DNA of 64,000 nucleotides from assembly GCA_035772405.1 (NCBI GenBank), contig JAYKKM010000209.1, positions 2,382,501 through 2,446,500 of the forward strand, written 5' to 3'. The notes below the pieces were generated by a model. It made no database searches. It had not been told where the DNA came from and was given only the letters and a program-made list of their open reading frames with translations. This document shows, piece after piece, positions 45,215-55,102 of the stretch. Position numbers and translations under genes: made by a program. The first letter of the stretch is position 1, and every line of letters starts with the position of its first letter. This stretch comes from Chrysogorgia sp. JL179-B06 (lineage: Eukaryota > Cnidaria > Anthozoa > Scleralcyonacea > Chrysogorgiidae).

Positions 45215-45795
45215 GTCTACCATTTATATTTGGGATGCACACAGCAACAAAACCATACATGATTGTTACTGAATTTTATTGCATTAGTGGACGATGTCTG
45301 ACAATTGGTAAAGCTGTTAAAGGCAAACTGTCATTATGTGTTGCTGAGTGGGCCATAGTTTTGAATAAATGTGCAATTGCACTTGCCCATATTCACAGTA
45401 AAGGTTTTATCCATTGTGATATTAAAAGTGACAATATTGTCATCAGAAGTGACACAAGTGCAATGTATGAGCCTGTGATTATTGAATATGGCAAAATGAA
45501 GATAGACCAAGCCAAAAAGTACAAACTAACACTGAAGGAGCAAGATAAATGCAGCAAGTACTACAGGCGTATAGCTCCTGAGGTTGTTTGGGGAAGAAAC
45601 CCCCAATCAACTGCTAGTCACATTTATTCCCTTGGTCAAGTTATTTCTTTGATAATGCACTACAATCAATCAGCACAACTACAAGAGATAGCAAATAGAT
45701 GTATAAATGGTACACCAGAACAAGACCAAGCATTGCTGATGTCATTTCAGACCTTAACAAAACACCACAATTATAATGGCAGGAAGTGGGAATAA
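45215..45795 (+). pseudogene. Protein kinase relic, exon 2 (catalytic loop to end)
   Basis: After an AG at 45214 the frame is open to a TAA at 45793. 'FGMHTATKPYMIVTEF' is the hinge, 'GFIHCDIKSDNIVI' the catalytic loop (H-C-D, with Lys and Asn kept) and 'PVIIEYGKMK' stands where D-F-G is expected. 'YRRIAPEVVWG' is the A-P-E and 'SHIYSLGQV' matches the D-x-Y-S-L-G helix with the Asp lost. The DFG Asp that binds Mg is replaced by Glu. The rest of the lobe is short, about 186 residues, ending soon after 'ANRCINGTPEQ'. It is either a decayed copy or a pseudokinase; the frameshift in exon 1 favours decay. The substrate is unknown. Confidence 0.65.
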
Positions 45796-46136
45796 TTTTA
45801 AATAAAGATAATTAGTTAATAGTAATATAGTTCTGTGCATTATAAAAAGTACAGTACATAGTACATGTACAATTTAATTGTTTTTCAAACCTTTTTGTGC
45901 ACTGTGCCTGACCACCACTGATAATGATCTTGATTGGCCCATTTGGAATTGACTGTGTACATACAGTACAGTACTGTATTAATACTGTTCCAAAGGAATA
46001 ACTATCAACGCAAGTTGTAATTAAAAGTACAAAAATGCAAACTCATACTTACATGTACATGTACAGTAATATATTATGTAAAATATCCCAAAACAATTAT
46101 ATGAAACAAATTGTAAAGATTGTTGTTGTAAAATCA

Positions 46137-46585
46137 TTAACTCTTTCCCTACGGCTGAAAAACATCAAAAATTGAACGACCACGTTGTTCTATTGATATC
46201 TCTTGAAATAACCATAACTGTTGCGAAAGCTATACATTTTATGGAAGCCCAATAAACCGGCTTTTACTTGTGCTTTTAAATTTCCCGAACAAAACACATT
46301 ATGTTAATATAAATTAGCATTAATTATCATAAATCAGGTTGAAAAATTTACATTTTTCTAGAAAAGGCCATCTTGCACGCCCGCATCTTGAAAACTCAAA
46401 ATGCCACCAATCGCAGAGTTGTTTATGAAATCAAATCAAACTTGGCGTGTGCGTGGATTTCATGTTCCTGGCGCTTGTCGAATTTCAATTTTTAATCTTG
46501 CGTTACCGTGTGCCGTGTTTTTCGATTGACGACTTTGCGGGTCTTCAGCGACCCGTTTTAACTGCGCCGGTCGGGAAAGAGTTAA
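46137..46585. mobile_element. MITE family A, copy 2
   Basis: TTAA-CTCTTTCCC ... GGGAAAGAG-TTAA, nearly identical to the copies at 5753 and 47048 in the same orientation. Confidence 0.9.
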
Positions 46586-47047
46586 TATACAATGGCCGAT
46601 ATTTTTTCGCATCGATCAATTTTATATTTTCGCCTGAATTTTTCATCATCGTTGTAAGTCGGCTAAACAACACACACATCAAATTTAAAGCCAATTTGGT
46701 GAATTATTTCCTACATTTCTAAACACGGTTAATTTTGACCTTTTTGACCCACATGCATAGAACGTATTGTCTTTGTGGTGTATAGATAGCTTGCGTATAT
46801 ATTTAAAAGTATGAGCTCCTGTGCGGGTGAGATCTCTGCAGAGACTTTGCTTCGGGTAACCCTTACATAATTCCTCTCATTGAGGGGGGTAGGGGGAGCA
46901 GAGAAGGGGGTTCATTTTTCTCACTGACCATTCTTTTTGCTTTGTTAAACTGTATTTACATTCATTATTTTCAATTCAACAGATAATAAACTGCTTTTCC
47001 TTTCACGCTTTTTCTTCGATTATTTTCAATTTACCTATTATTGCTTA

Positions 47048-47500
47048 TTAACTCTTTCCCTACGGCTGAAAAACATCAAAAATTGAACGACCACGTTGTT
47101 CTATTGATATCTCTTGAAATAACCATAACTGTTGCGAAAGCTATACATTTTATGGAAGCCCAATACACCGGCTTTTACTTGTGCTTTTAAATTTCCCGAA
47201 CAAAACACATTATGTTAATATAAATTAGCATAATTATCATAAATCAGGTTGAAAAATTTACATTTTTCTAGAAAAGGCCATCTTGCACGCCCGCATAGCA
47301 TCTTGAAAACTCAAAATGCCACCAATCGCAGAGTTGTTTATGAAATCAAATCAAACTTGGCGTGTGCGTGGATTTCATGTTCCTGGCGCTTGTCGAATTT
47401 CAATTTTTAATCTTGCGTTACCGTGTGCCGTGTTTTTCGATTGACGACTTTGCGGGTCTTCAACGACCCGTTTTAACTGCGCCGGTCGGGAAAGAGTTAA
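47048..47500. mobile_element. MITE family A, copy 3
   Basis: Same termini and TTAA duplication; 462 bp from copy 2 and closer to it than to copy 1 (both have CGGTCGGGAAAGAG at the right end). Confidence 0.9.
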
Positions 47501-48654
47501 TCAATATATTGGTTGTGGCTCTAGTGATTACAATGTACATTACATGTTGTATATTTTTAATATTACTTTATTATAATGTTTGGTTCAACACTGCTAGATA
47601 GACACCATAGATTAGCATAAACCAACCAGTGCAAATGGCCACAGTGAAGCACTGTATTATAGATTCTCAATTCTGATCCACTTCATGCTGTCTAATAGTG
47701 GTGATAGCCCACAATAAGAGTTGCTTTCCAAATTTAAACGACATAATATTTTGTCTGACTAAAAACAATAAGGATTTTAATCAATTTCAAAAAACGATAA
47801 ATTTCAAATTCTGAGATTTTACCATGACCATGTTGTGAATAATATAAATCCAAGGCCTTTCAGGAGGAATCGTACACTGAAACAACACCGCAAATCTAGG
47901 GTCATGTTCTATCAACTGGTGTCAGAGCCACCGAGACCATTACTAAGAGTATGCGACGTCAAGTTCGAGAATGCATGTACATGTATAATTAGAATGTAAT
48001 GCAGTGCATGAAAAGCATGGTGGATTGGGTATTTTTTCTGTCTAGTTGGTTTATACTAAAACAATCGCTCTCATGGAGCAAGTACTCTATGTTCAGGTAC
48101 TGTACATAATGACAGTATTACTATTTGGGCTACACACGTCTAATTGTTAGTGGTGTACATGTAATTAGCAACTATGAAACAAAATGTCTTGTCAATGGAC
48201 AAATTATGCGTCTTTCAACATTTCTGTCATTCTTACCCACTGCAAATGCACACTTCACTGAGTCTTGATGGACCTCCAGGATAGGAATGCACTACACTTT
48301 AAACACAGAGAGGGTTAACATCATAATAAATGGTTACACAGGCAAACAGGTGTTTGGTGAATTCATCACTTTGCTATAATGAATGGGAAAAGTAAAATCG
48401 ACGAATCCAAATGCTAGCTCGTTAGTATTTACACATCAATTCTACAATCTAATAATGGCCATGCTGCTAAAATACCAGTTGACCTCTTACTTCTGTAGAC
48501 GATCTTCGAACCGAATTGTTGACCGAAAATTTCGATAGTTCCATACTTTTTAAGTACTTAAAAAAGGGAAAGTACTTTAAACAGGGAACATCGCCTGATA
48601 CACCTGTACCAGTCCATCACCATCACTACCATCAAGGGGGTTTCCTTATAATGG
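47501..48654. other. No supported gene
   Basis: About 1.1 kb without recognisable coding sequence or named repeat. Confidence 0.5.
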
Positions 48655-49832
48655 CTAGGTAGTGACACTGCACACATGATCTGCCATTTTGTCACTTATA
48701 GGCATCATGACATCCATTTGAAAAAACTCTAAAAGCTCTAACAGTTTCTTTTTTGCAGCCCCATACAGACCAGTTGGTGTTGTAGAACTCCTTAGTGATG
48801 AAATAACATCACCAAGAAATGCCAATGTTGTTAATTTCCGCATAATCTGCAGCTCAATGGTTCTGTTGTTTGTTCTGCTGCTTCCCAAAATAGCATTGTA
48901 GCGCTCGAAACTGAAACACCAGAAGCTATGTATCGGTCCATAGTCCATGATTACCTCTTTCAAATGGCAATGTAGATGCATATTGGGGGTGCAAACATTA
49001 TTTCCATTCTGCCCTTGCGAATCCTTGCAAAATTTAAGGAGTAGTACTGAGTAGTACACAAGTACTTATATGCTAGTACAAATGTTTGCCAACATTTTAA
49101 ATGTTGGTCACTAAGGATACCTTTGAGTGCAAATAGAGTAAATTAATTATTGTCCATCCAGTTTTTCCATTGTTCAGCAGTATACGACCCAGTTGTCGTC
49201 CAATTTCAACAAATTTTAAGTTGGTTACTTATGTAACATTCGGAAACCCAGTGCTTGAACATATACTTTGCCATACCAAGTAGAAGGTTGTGCATGGGAT
49301 CAATTGAACAGAACCTTACAATGTCAAAATATTTTAGTTCTAAAAGTTCATTGTAATAATTAATCCCATACTGTTTTCATAGCTTTTCAGCCCCAATTTT
49401 GTCTTGCAATTCTGAATCCTCTTGGCTTGGCAACATTGCTCATTCTTTCGTTTCACCCAGTTCTCGCATTGATAGCCTAAATAGTCTCTATTTTTCCCGA
49501 CGTTCCCAGGAAATTTTTTGAGACATTGAGAACACCCCATCTCAGTGATCTCACTACTGTGTCCTTTGAATCCACACAGCTTGCATGATGCAGCAATATC
49601 AGATGATGTACACATCAAGGCTGCTCTGAACTGCATTGGTATTTTGCTCAGGCTTGAGGACAAACGGACTCCTTTCCGGAGAACATAGGTGCCATTTGTC
49701 TGCGCATGCACTAGGTACTTTGTTTCTCCCCAGTCTCTTTCCAAACAATAACACACGGCCGACATGCGAAACCCGCGAAATTGGAATTCGTCTCTTTAAA
49801 AAAAATGGCAGCAGGGAAAATATTTTCAACAA
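48655..49832 (-). pseudogene. CACTA (EnSpm) Tnp2-type transposase relic
   Basis: Reading on the minus strand from 49832: 'IPMQFRAALMCTSSDIAASCK' and 'LCGFKGHSS..MGCSQCLKKFPG' are the Cys-rich core of Tnp2 transposases. About 49300-49230 gives 'MHNLLLGMAKYMFKHWV', the D-x-M-H-N-L-x-L-G box (its Asp is out of view). The last frame (48655-49059) has 'PNMHLHCHLKEVIMDYGPIHSFWCFSFERYN' in two parts and 'TNNRTIELQIMRKL', the DUF4218-like end. Tnp2 cuts the CACTA termini. Frames change between the three blocks, so the copy is broken or has unseen introns. No CACTA ends were found. Confidence 0.75.
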
Positions 49833-51010
49833 ATGCGATATTTATGTGTTCAGTTATCTTTCGGCTTTTGATTAATTGTGAAGCTGTTTTCTACAGTAAG
49901 AAAGTCTGCTGCATATGCAAAAAAAAGTTTCAAGAAGGAAAGCCTTTTTTTCATCTAAAAACTGAGTCTTTTTGCAGTAGTTTTTAATGTTCGTACTCCA
50001 GAGTCTACACTGTCGAAGTGGCGACCTCGTAGAGCATGTTATCCGACCATAAATAAATGGAAGAAAACAGCAAAAGTCTCACACCAGGTCAGTTTGGCAT
50101 TTTATTTCAGCTTGTACGTTGTTAAACTAGCGGCTTCCCGTGTAAGGGTTTTCCGTGGGGTTGTATTATGCAATATGTCAATATAACTAAAGTAATTCAA
50201 ACACACAAACCCAGTTTCTTTTTCTAATATGATTTCTTAGCTTCTATCGTATTTAGCTTCATACAGTTCAAAATAACAATATCAACAACTAAACTAATAA
50301 CTGACAGCAAGGTGGTATGGTTGTGGCATAAATTGATTGAAGTGATCTTATACCTTGCACATTAGATTCAAAACAATCTTATAAAATTTCTCCACAAAAA
50401 CAGCAAGTTGACAAGCACCTTAGAAGCGTTGGGAGACCAAAGGTAAATAATAGGATAGCTCGAATACCGAAGGGAGATGTTACAACTGTTAGCCATAAAA
50501 CTTGGAAGAAGAATTAACTGCAACAAGTAAATCAGAAGACATGGAACAAAAGATAAAAGAATTGAGACAAAGTGAGTTTACACACTGTGTCAACATGAAC
50601 ATTTTCAAAGAAGCATTTTAAAAAGCATGTGTAGGGTGTTTATGCTATTTTATATTAATTCTCTCTTTTCAGGAACTGATTTAACAGAAGAAATTAGGTG
50701 TTTAAGCAACTGTATGCATGAGACCTTCTGGGTGAAGAAGAAGCCTTGTATCATTTCACCGTGTAAGAAGTTTTGTATCATTTCAGGTGCCACAACCGTG
50801 TTTGACAACGTCCTTGCTTCTGTCAAAACACCAAGGAGATCTAAACAGAGAAATGAGCAAAACAAAAAATTAACAGTTGATATAATATATACAATGTGCT
50901 TTGGTTTCAGTCAATTAAATAATTTTGTGCAAGAAGATCAGTGCCGGTATTTCATGCTAAAAAATCTAAACAAAGAGGCTTTGGACACTGAAAGATGTTG
51001 GGGTAATTAG
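49786..51010 (+). pseudogene. Unassigned multi-exon gene (transposon-like), 5' part
   Basis: The first piece (49804-50095) starts 'MAAGKIFSTNAIF' with a hydrophobic stretch and a Cys pair 'KVCCICKKKFQEGKPFFHL', then, after a slip, 'TLSKWRPRRACYPTINKWKK' to a GTCAGT. A middle piece near 50430-50515 has 'RPKVNNRIARIPKGDV'. The last (about 50673-51008) contains 'DLTEEIRCLSNCM', 'TTVFDNVLASVKTPRRSKQR' and 'LTVDIIYTMCFGFSQLNNF'. The V-F-D-N...S-V-K-T-P style recalls repeated cnidarian proteins that look like transposon genes, but I cannot assign a family. No catalytic motif is visible. It may continue into the Cys-rich exons at 51.3-51.7 kb. Confidence 0.4.
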
Positions 51011-51299
51011 TAAGTTTATCAATAATTTAAGGCATTTAAGTTTTTGTATTTTTTCATTTATTAAAAATATTAATTACATTTATTTATTTGTTTATTGTCT
51101 TGTTAAAGATCATTTGCAGGTTAAAGGGACACTGTCATGAGGTACGCATGTGCGAATTTTAGATCGTTTAATGCGCAGAAAAGCACTTCCGGAATACTTG
51201 ACTGCCATTATTACATTATGGAGGTGAGTGGACATATAATATGCATCTGATTTGCATTTTATCACTTTATCTTCGTTGTGTATGAATTCTGAAGCACAA

Positions 51300-51681
51300 A
51301 ACTCATATTCTATTGTCAAGGAAGCAACATCCTGTCAATGTAAAAGTTCCTACAGCATTAAAAAGAAAATAGTAATCGTGGTTGTCCATGCAAGGCAAGA
51401 AATGCATTCTGTCATTCTGTGTAGAAGCCTGTCGATGTGGCACTAAGAATAAGCCGTGCAAAAATAATGTAAGTTTGCATGATAAATATTGGCTAGCAGA
51501 TCGTTTGTTTTACAATTTTCCTTGTAACGGCTTTATGGTAAATAGCCGATTCATAAACTTCTTTGTTGTTACAGGAGTCACAAAATAATGCAGCGACTTC
51601 CCGGCAGCGTGTTCTGCGACCACTCGAAGGATTTTGCCTTACAAGTGGCCAAGCAAATGTTTCGTTTGAAGAAGAGAAGTG
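51300..51681 (+). pseudogene. Cys-rich (CXC-like) C-terminal exons of unassigned gene
   Basis: The first exon (about 51311-51471) reads 'VKEATSCQCKSSYS', 'RGCPCKARNAFC' and, one frame later, 'EACRCGTKNKPCKN', before a GTAAGT donor. The repeated C-x-C pairs resemble a CXC/tesmin-type zinc-binding region. After TTACAG at 51573 a second exon gives 'ESQNNAATSRQRVLRPLEGF' and ends 'VSFEEEK' at a TGA (51679-51681). It probably is the 3' end of the gene starting at 49.8 kb; the linking exons are not clear. A one-frame slip in the first exon implies decay or a consensus error. Confidence 0.45.
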
Positions 51682-52029
51682 AACTAAGGAAAATAACGAT
51701 GTTATGGCATTGTGTTCGTTACAACCACAACATATAATTTGCTCTTACACTGTATTTGGGAGTCATTGCACTCTTTATATAAGCAGTTGCCAGTTATGTT
51801 GGAAATATAAAAACACAAGATACTGTATTTACAGCCAACAATGATTTTGGAAGGACAATAACAAATAGATAGATAGATAGAAACTTTATTTCCAGAGGAA
51901 CGTATTTCATACAAATGAAATGAACGTATTTCATATAGCGTTACAAAACGAATGTCACTTAATTGTTCTTTTATAATATCCATAATAGCATCAAAAAATA
52001 TCACCAATTTCTAAGTGATTTTATCTTTT
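51682..52029. other. No gene; GATA-type microsatellite
   Basis: A short (ATAG)n run at about 51867-51881 and a repeated 'GAACGTATTTCATA' (51899, 51923). This is the interval between two convergent genes. Confidence 0.5.
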
Positions 52030-53502
52030 TTTTTGTTGTTTGATGTAATCTTCATGCCATCTAAAAACCGTCTGTATCGCCCTTTAATGTTACGGTACAT
52101 GCGAACCATTTTTGTGTCGAGACGAATCAGGGCTGTTGTTTCATGGTCATCAACCTTAAAAATGTTTTGCCACTGTTCTTGAATTGTATACGTGCATCAG
52201 GTAACCCCTTTCAACTATAAAAATTAAAAACAGGTAACATTTTTATCAATGCTATTAGAAAATCACACCGTTTGATGCGCACTGCTAGAAACTTACGATT
52301 TAACAGCACTCATAATCAAGTAATTTGTTAAATACATTATTGGTGCTGTAATTAATATATCAATCCACAATTTATGTAATATCTTGATTTGTGCATACAT
52401 ACCATAACTACATGTGTTGTTTTAGGAGAAGGAATATCTACTGGTTTTGTTGCTGCTTCAGCTTGATGCTTTGTACCGAGGTCACCTATCAATTAAAATA
52501 ACAGGAAAGAGTGCTTGTCATGATGCACATCATGATACATATATGTATGTTACTAACATTTCTTAGTGAAACAAACCTAATAACATCCCAGTCCAAAGAG
52601 GAGCAAATGGTACGTAAACCTTCAGCAAGTATAGTTGCATAGGTTCGCAGAACATAGGATTAGGACTTCGGTTGCATTGCACACGTCTGAAACACTGGAC
52701 AAAAGTCTCTTTCTCTGATTGTGGTGAAAAACGGAGACACCAACTGAATAACCTCAAGCAAGCATGACGATTCCATGGGTTCTTCAATAGAAACGTCTCC
52801 TGCAATTCTTCAATATGGAGTTTAGAACTGCAAATAGAACTGCAAAACCTCCTATATTATGCATTGGGACTTTTTGCAAGGAGTAATATACAAAGAACCA
52901 ATCACATTCAATTCCCACTCACACAAAATGATTAAATTAATTAGTACACTGACAATGTGTAACAAGAATGTCAAACTCAGAACGTGGCTTTCTATAAAGC
53001 AAGAAAATGAGTTTGGTATCACTAAATGAAATCCATGACAGAAGAAAGTGCATAAAAAGAAAGATATGAAGAAAATGAGGGACTGGCTGTCAAATAAAGT
53101 AAAATGACGGACCGAAATACAGAACATTATCTGAAATAATAATAAACAAATTAACACTATTATAAAGGTGTACAACGTACGTTTTTAACGACTTCTTTAT
53201 AGCATTCAACACATGGGCACGACTAACGTGAGGATTGCAATTCTTGTAATCGGCTGACGAGGCATTTGCGGTGACAATACGATGACTGTGTTGCAGAAAT
53301 GCTCAGAATTGTATCCTTTTAAAACGGCTAGAATCATTGCCATACTGTTATCAATTTCTAAGTTCGAAATGGTTGGAATGGTGTTGCAAACTAGACGGAC
53401 ATCTCTTATGAATTTTTCCAAAGGACATGCTTCCATGATGGGAGGCACCGTAATGGGAGGCTCTCCTGCAACCGGATGTTGAAGAACGAGAGAATAATAC
53501 AA
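52030..53502 (-). pseudogene. 3' exons of unassigned PHD-type gene
   Basis: Minus-strand blocks in order: 53206-53502 ('GEPPITVPPIMEACPLEKFI'), 52563-52805 ('NPWNRHACLRLFSWCLRFSP', 'PMQLYLLKVYVPFAPLWTGM'), 52440-52495 ('AATKPVDIPSPKTT') and 52030-52205 ('QWQNIFKVDDHETTALIRLD', 'MYRNIKGRYRRFLDGMK'). The 'Y-V-P-F-A-P-L-W-T-G' box followed by an 'I-K-G-R-Y-R' block is a combination I associate with repeated invertebrate transposon-type proteins, but I cannot name the family. The blocks are bounded by splice-like signals and are most simply exons of one gene with the PHD exons at 54.9-55.1 kb. Confidence 0.4.
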
Positions 53503-53646
53503 AATTCTTTGATGCTATCTAAACCTAATTTTGAACTTTAAGACCAGTTGTGTCGAGAAACAGTTTTATTTTCGCTGCAAAATCATTATATAGCAACACA
53601 CTTGTTTCCGTCCAAAGGAACACTTGATGTGGGCTAGGGCAAAACG

Positions 53647-54183
53647 TTACCCTTCCACTTTCGGCTTCTTGGAAGGGTCGCTATCACGAGTTTCTTTCTC
53701 CATTTTGTACTTTTGGTGAAGGACAATCAAGATAATATTTTTATCATCGCACAGAGAAGAATTGTTATCCGACTTTACTTTACGGAGAACTGCAACATTG
53801 GTCACAGTAGCATATCTCTGTTTGCACCTCCGGTGGAATATAGCGTTAAGTTGGGTATGGTTGTATTTGCTTGGACATACATTAGCTAACTTTTCACCAA
53901 CCGCTTTTCGACGATTCCCCCTCAATTGGCATGCCGCGATATACGATGTGTCATGAAATACATCATTCGAATATGTGACTGTAACCTTTCTTGCTGCAAC
54001 GTAAGGTAAGCCTGAACAGGACAATCTGCGTGACAGCACGATGCCTTTCCATGGTGACTGACGTTTTCTGCTGCCAGACGATTTTATCCTGTTCTCTTTA
54101 AAACTAAAAGAACAAAATGGGTTGCTTGTTACTCGGGCTACCTGTGGATAGTACAAGTCTAGGTTTACCGATTTTTTTTTCAA
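53647..54183 (-). CDS. Unassigned ORF, probable internal exon of the PHD-type gene
   Basis: Open for 178 codons on the minus strand, the longest unassigned frame in this region. It is basic, with 'SSGSRKRQSPWKGIVLSRRL' and 'ACQLRGNRRKAVGEKLANVC', and ends 'SKKPKVEG'. No known domain is recognised. Its position between the PHD exons and the downstream exons, on the same strand, suggests it belongs to that gene, but the C-terminal stop argues for a separate or broken reading frame. Confidence 0.35.
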   Translation of the reverse strand: MKKKSVNLDLYYPQVARVTSNPFCSFSFKENRIKSSGSRKRQSPWKGIVLSRRLSCSGLPYVAARKVTVTYSNDVFHDTSYIAACQLRGNRRKAVGEKLANVCPSKYNHTQLNAIFHRRCKQRYATVTNVAVLRKVKSDNNSSLCDDKNIILIVLHQKYKMEKETRDSDPSKKPKVEG

Positions 54184-54816
54184 AATATCAAAACATTCCC
54201 TTTGTTTTTGCAGAGATATTCCATATTTTGTGAATTATAAGAACAAACGAAATTGAAGCGAACATACTGCAGTGAAACGAACACACAAAACATTTGTGGA
54301 TAGTGTCAGTATACCAAGACATGCTTATATCATTCCACGTGCATGGCGGTTTTTCTGGAGATGATGTTAAACTAGTGCAAAAACAAATTAAGTGGCATCC
54401 GATCACCATGTTGTCCATATAGGGTGATGGAGACCAAGATGCTTATCAGAAGTAAATCAATGAGTAATTACAACATATACTTATTGAATTTATCACTTTT
54501 TCCTTGGTATGTTCGGTCTCAAATGAGAGCTCATTGGAACAGACGTCACTACTTGTTTCACAGGGCAAAAGAGCTTCTTTCTGCAACAAAAATATCAAAC
54601 GGATACATTTACCGAAACTACCATTAATAATCTAGACTGTTATAATAATGGTTGCATATATATTATTCTTGTTGCTTTTTATCCCCCCTAGGGCATCATT
54701 TAAACCAAGGAGTATGATTACCTGGACACACTGAATAAACATTGTTTATATAAGATGGTGATATTTAACATGAGTAAAACTTGTATACCTCTTCGTGTAA
54801 ATGACCGATAGAATAA

Positions 54817-54874
54817 CCAAGAGGAGACTGAGGAGCATACTGTAACCAAGAGGAGACTGAGGAGCATACTGTAA
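54817..54874. repeat. 29-bp tandem duplication spanning a splice donor
   Basis: Two exact head-to-tail copies (54817-54845 and 54846-54874). On the minus strand each contains TTACA-GTATGC, the donor of PHD exon b, so the donor is present twice. Confidence 0.85.
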
Positions 54875-54959
54875 GTCTTCCAAGCGGAATTCTCTCATTT
54901 CATTGTCAACACATGCTATATGGAACCAGCCTAAACAATTACCGCAGAAAACGTATGGC
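54870..54959 (-). CDS. PHD finger exon b
   Basis: After a CCCTGCAG acceptor the exon encodes 'RPYVFCGNCLGWFHIACVDN' and ends at a GTATGC donor. C-x2-C, W-F-H and x2-C are the second half of a PHD zinc finger. It joins exon a, which supplies the first Cys pair. PHD fingers usually read histone tails. Confidence 0.6.
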
Positions 54960-55048
54960 CTGCAGGGGGGAAAATCACGCAATGATTTCTGTGAATTACT
55001 CACACCAGAATATAATCGTTATATACAAAGTTTTAAATTTTCACAAAC

Positions 55049-55102
55049 CTCCCATTGTCGGGTTGTTGACAAAAGCAATAAAACTTCGTTTGCCATCAGA
55101 AA
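55049..55102 (-). CDS. PHD finger exon a
   Basis: A 54-nt exon between a CTTTTTTTTCAG acceptor and a GTTTGT donor encodes 'FYCFCQQPDNG', the C-x-C opening of a PHD finger. In that frame a TGA occurs near its start, so either the exon is decayed or its true start is further in. Confidence 0.45.

Noticed and set aside
52852..53175. 107-codon minus frame rich in Leu, Phe and Ile
   Set aside because: Hydrophobic composition comes from an A-rich plus strand in intron-like DNA; no membrane protein signature beyond composition.
53762..53956. Plus frame opposite the 178-codon minus ORF
   Set aside because: Antisense shadow; the minus frame is longer and more protein-like.
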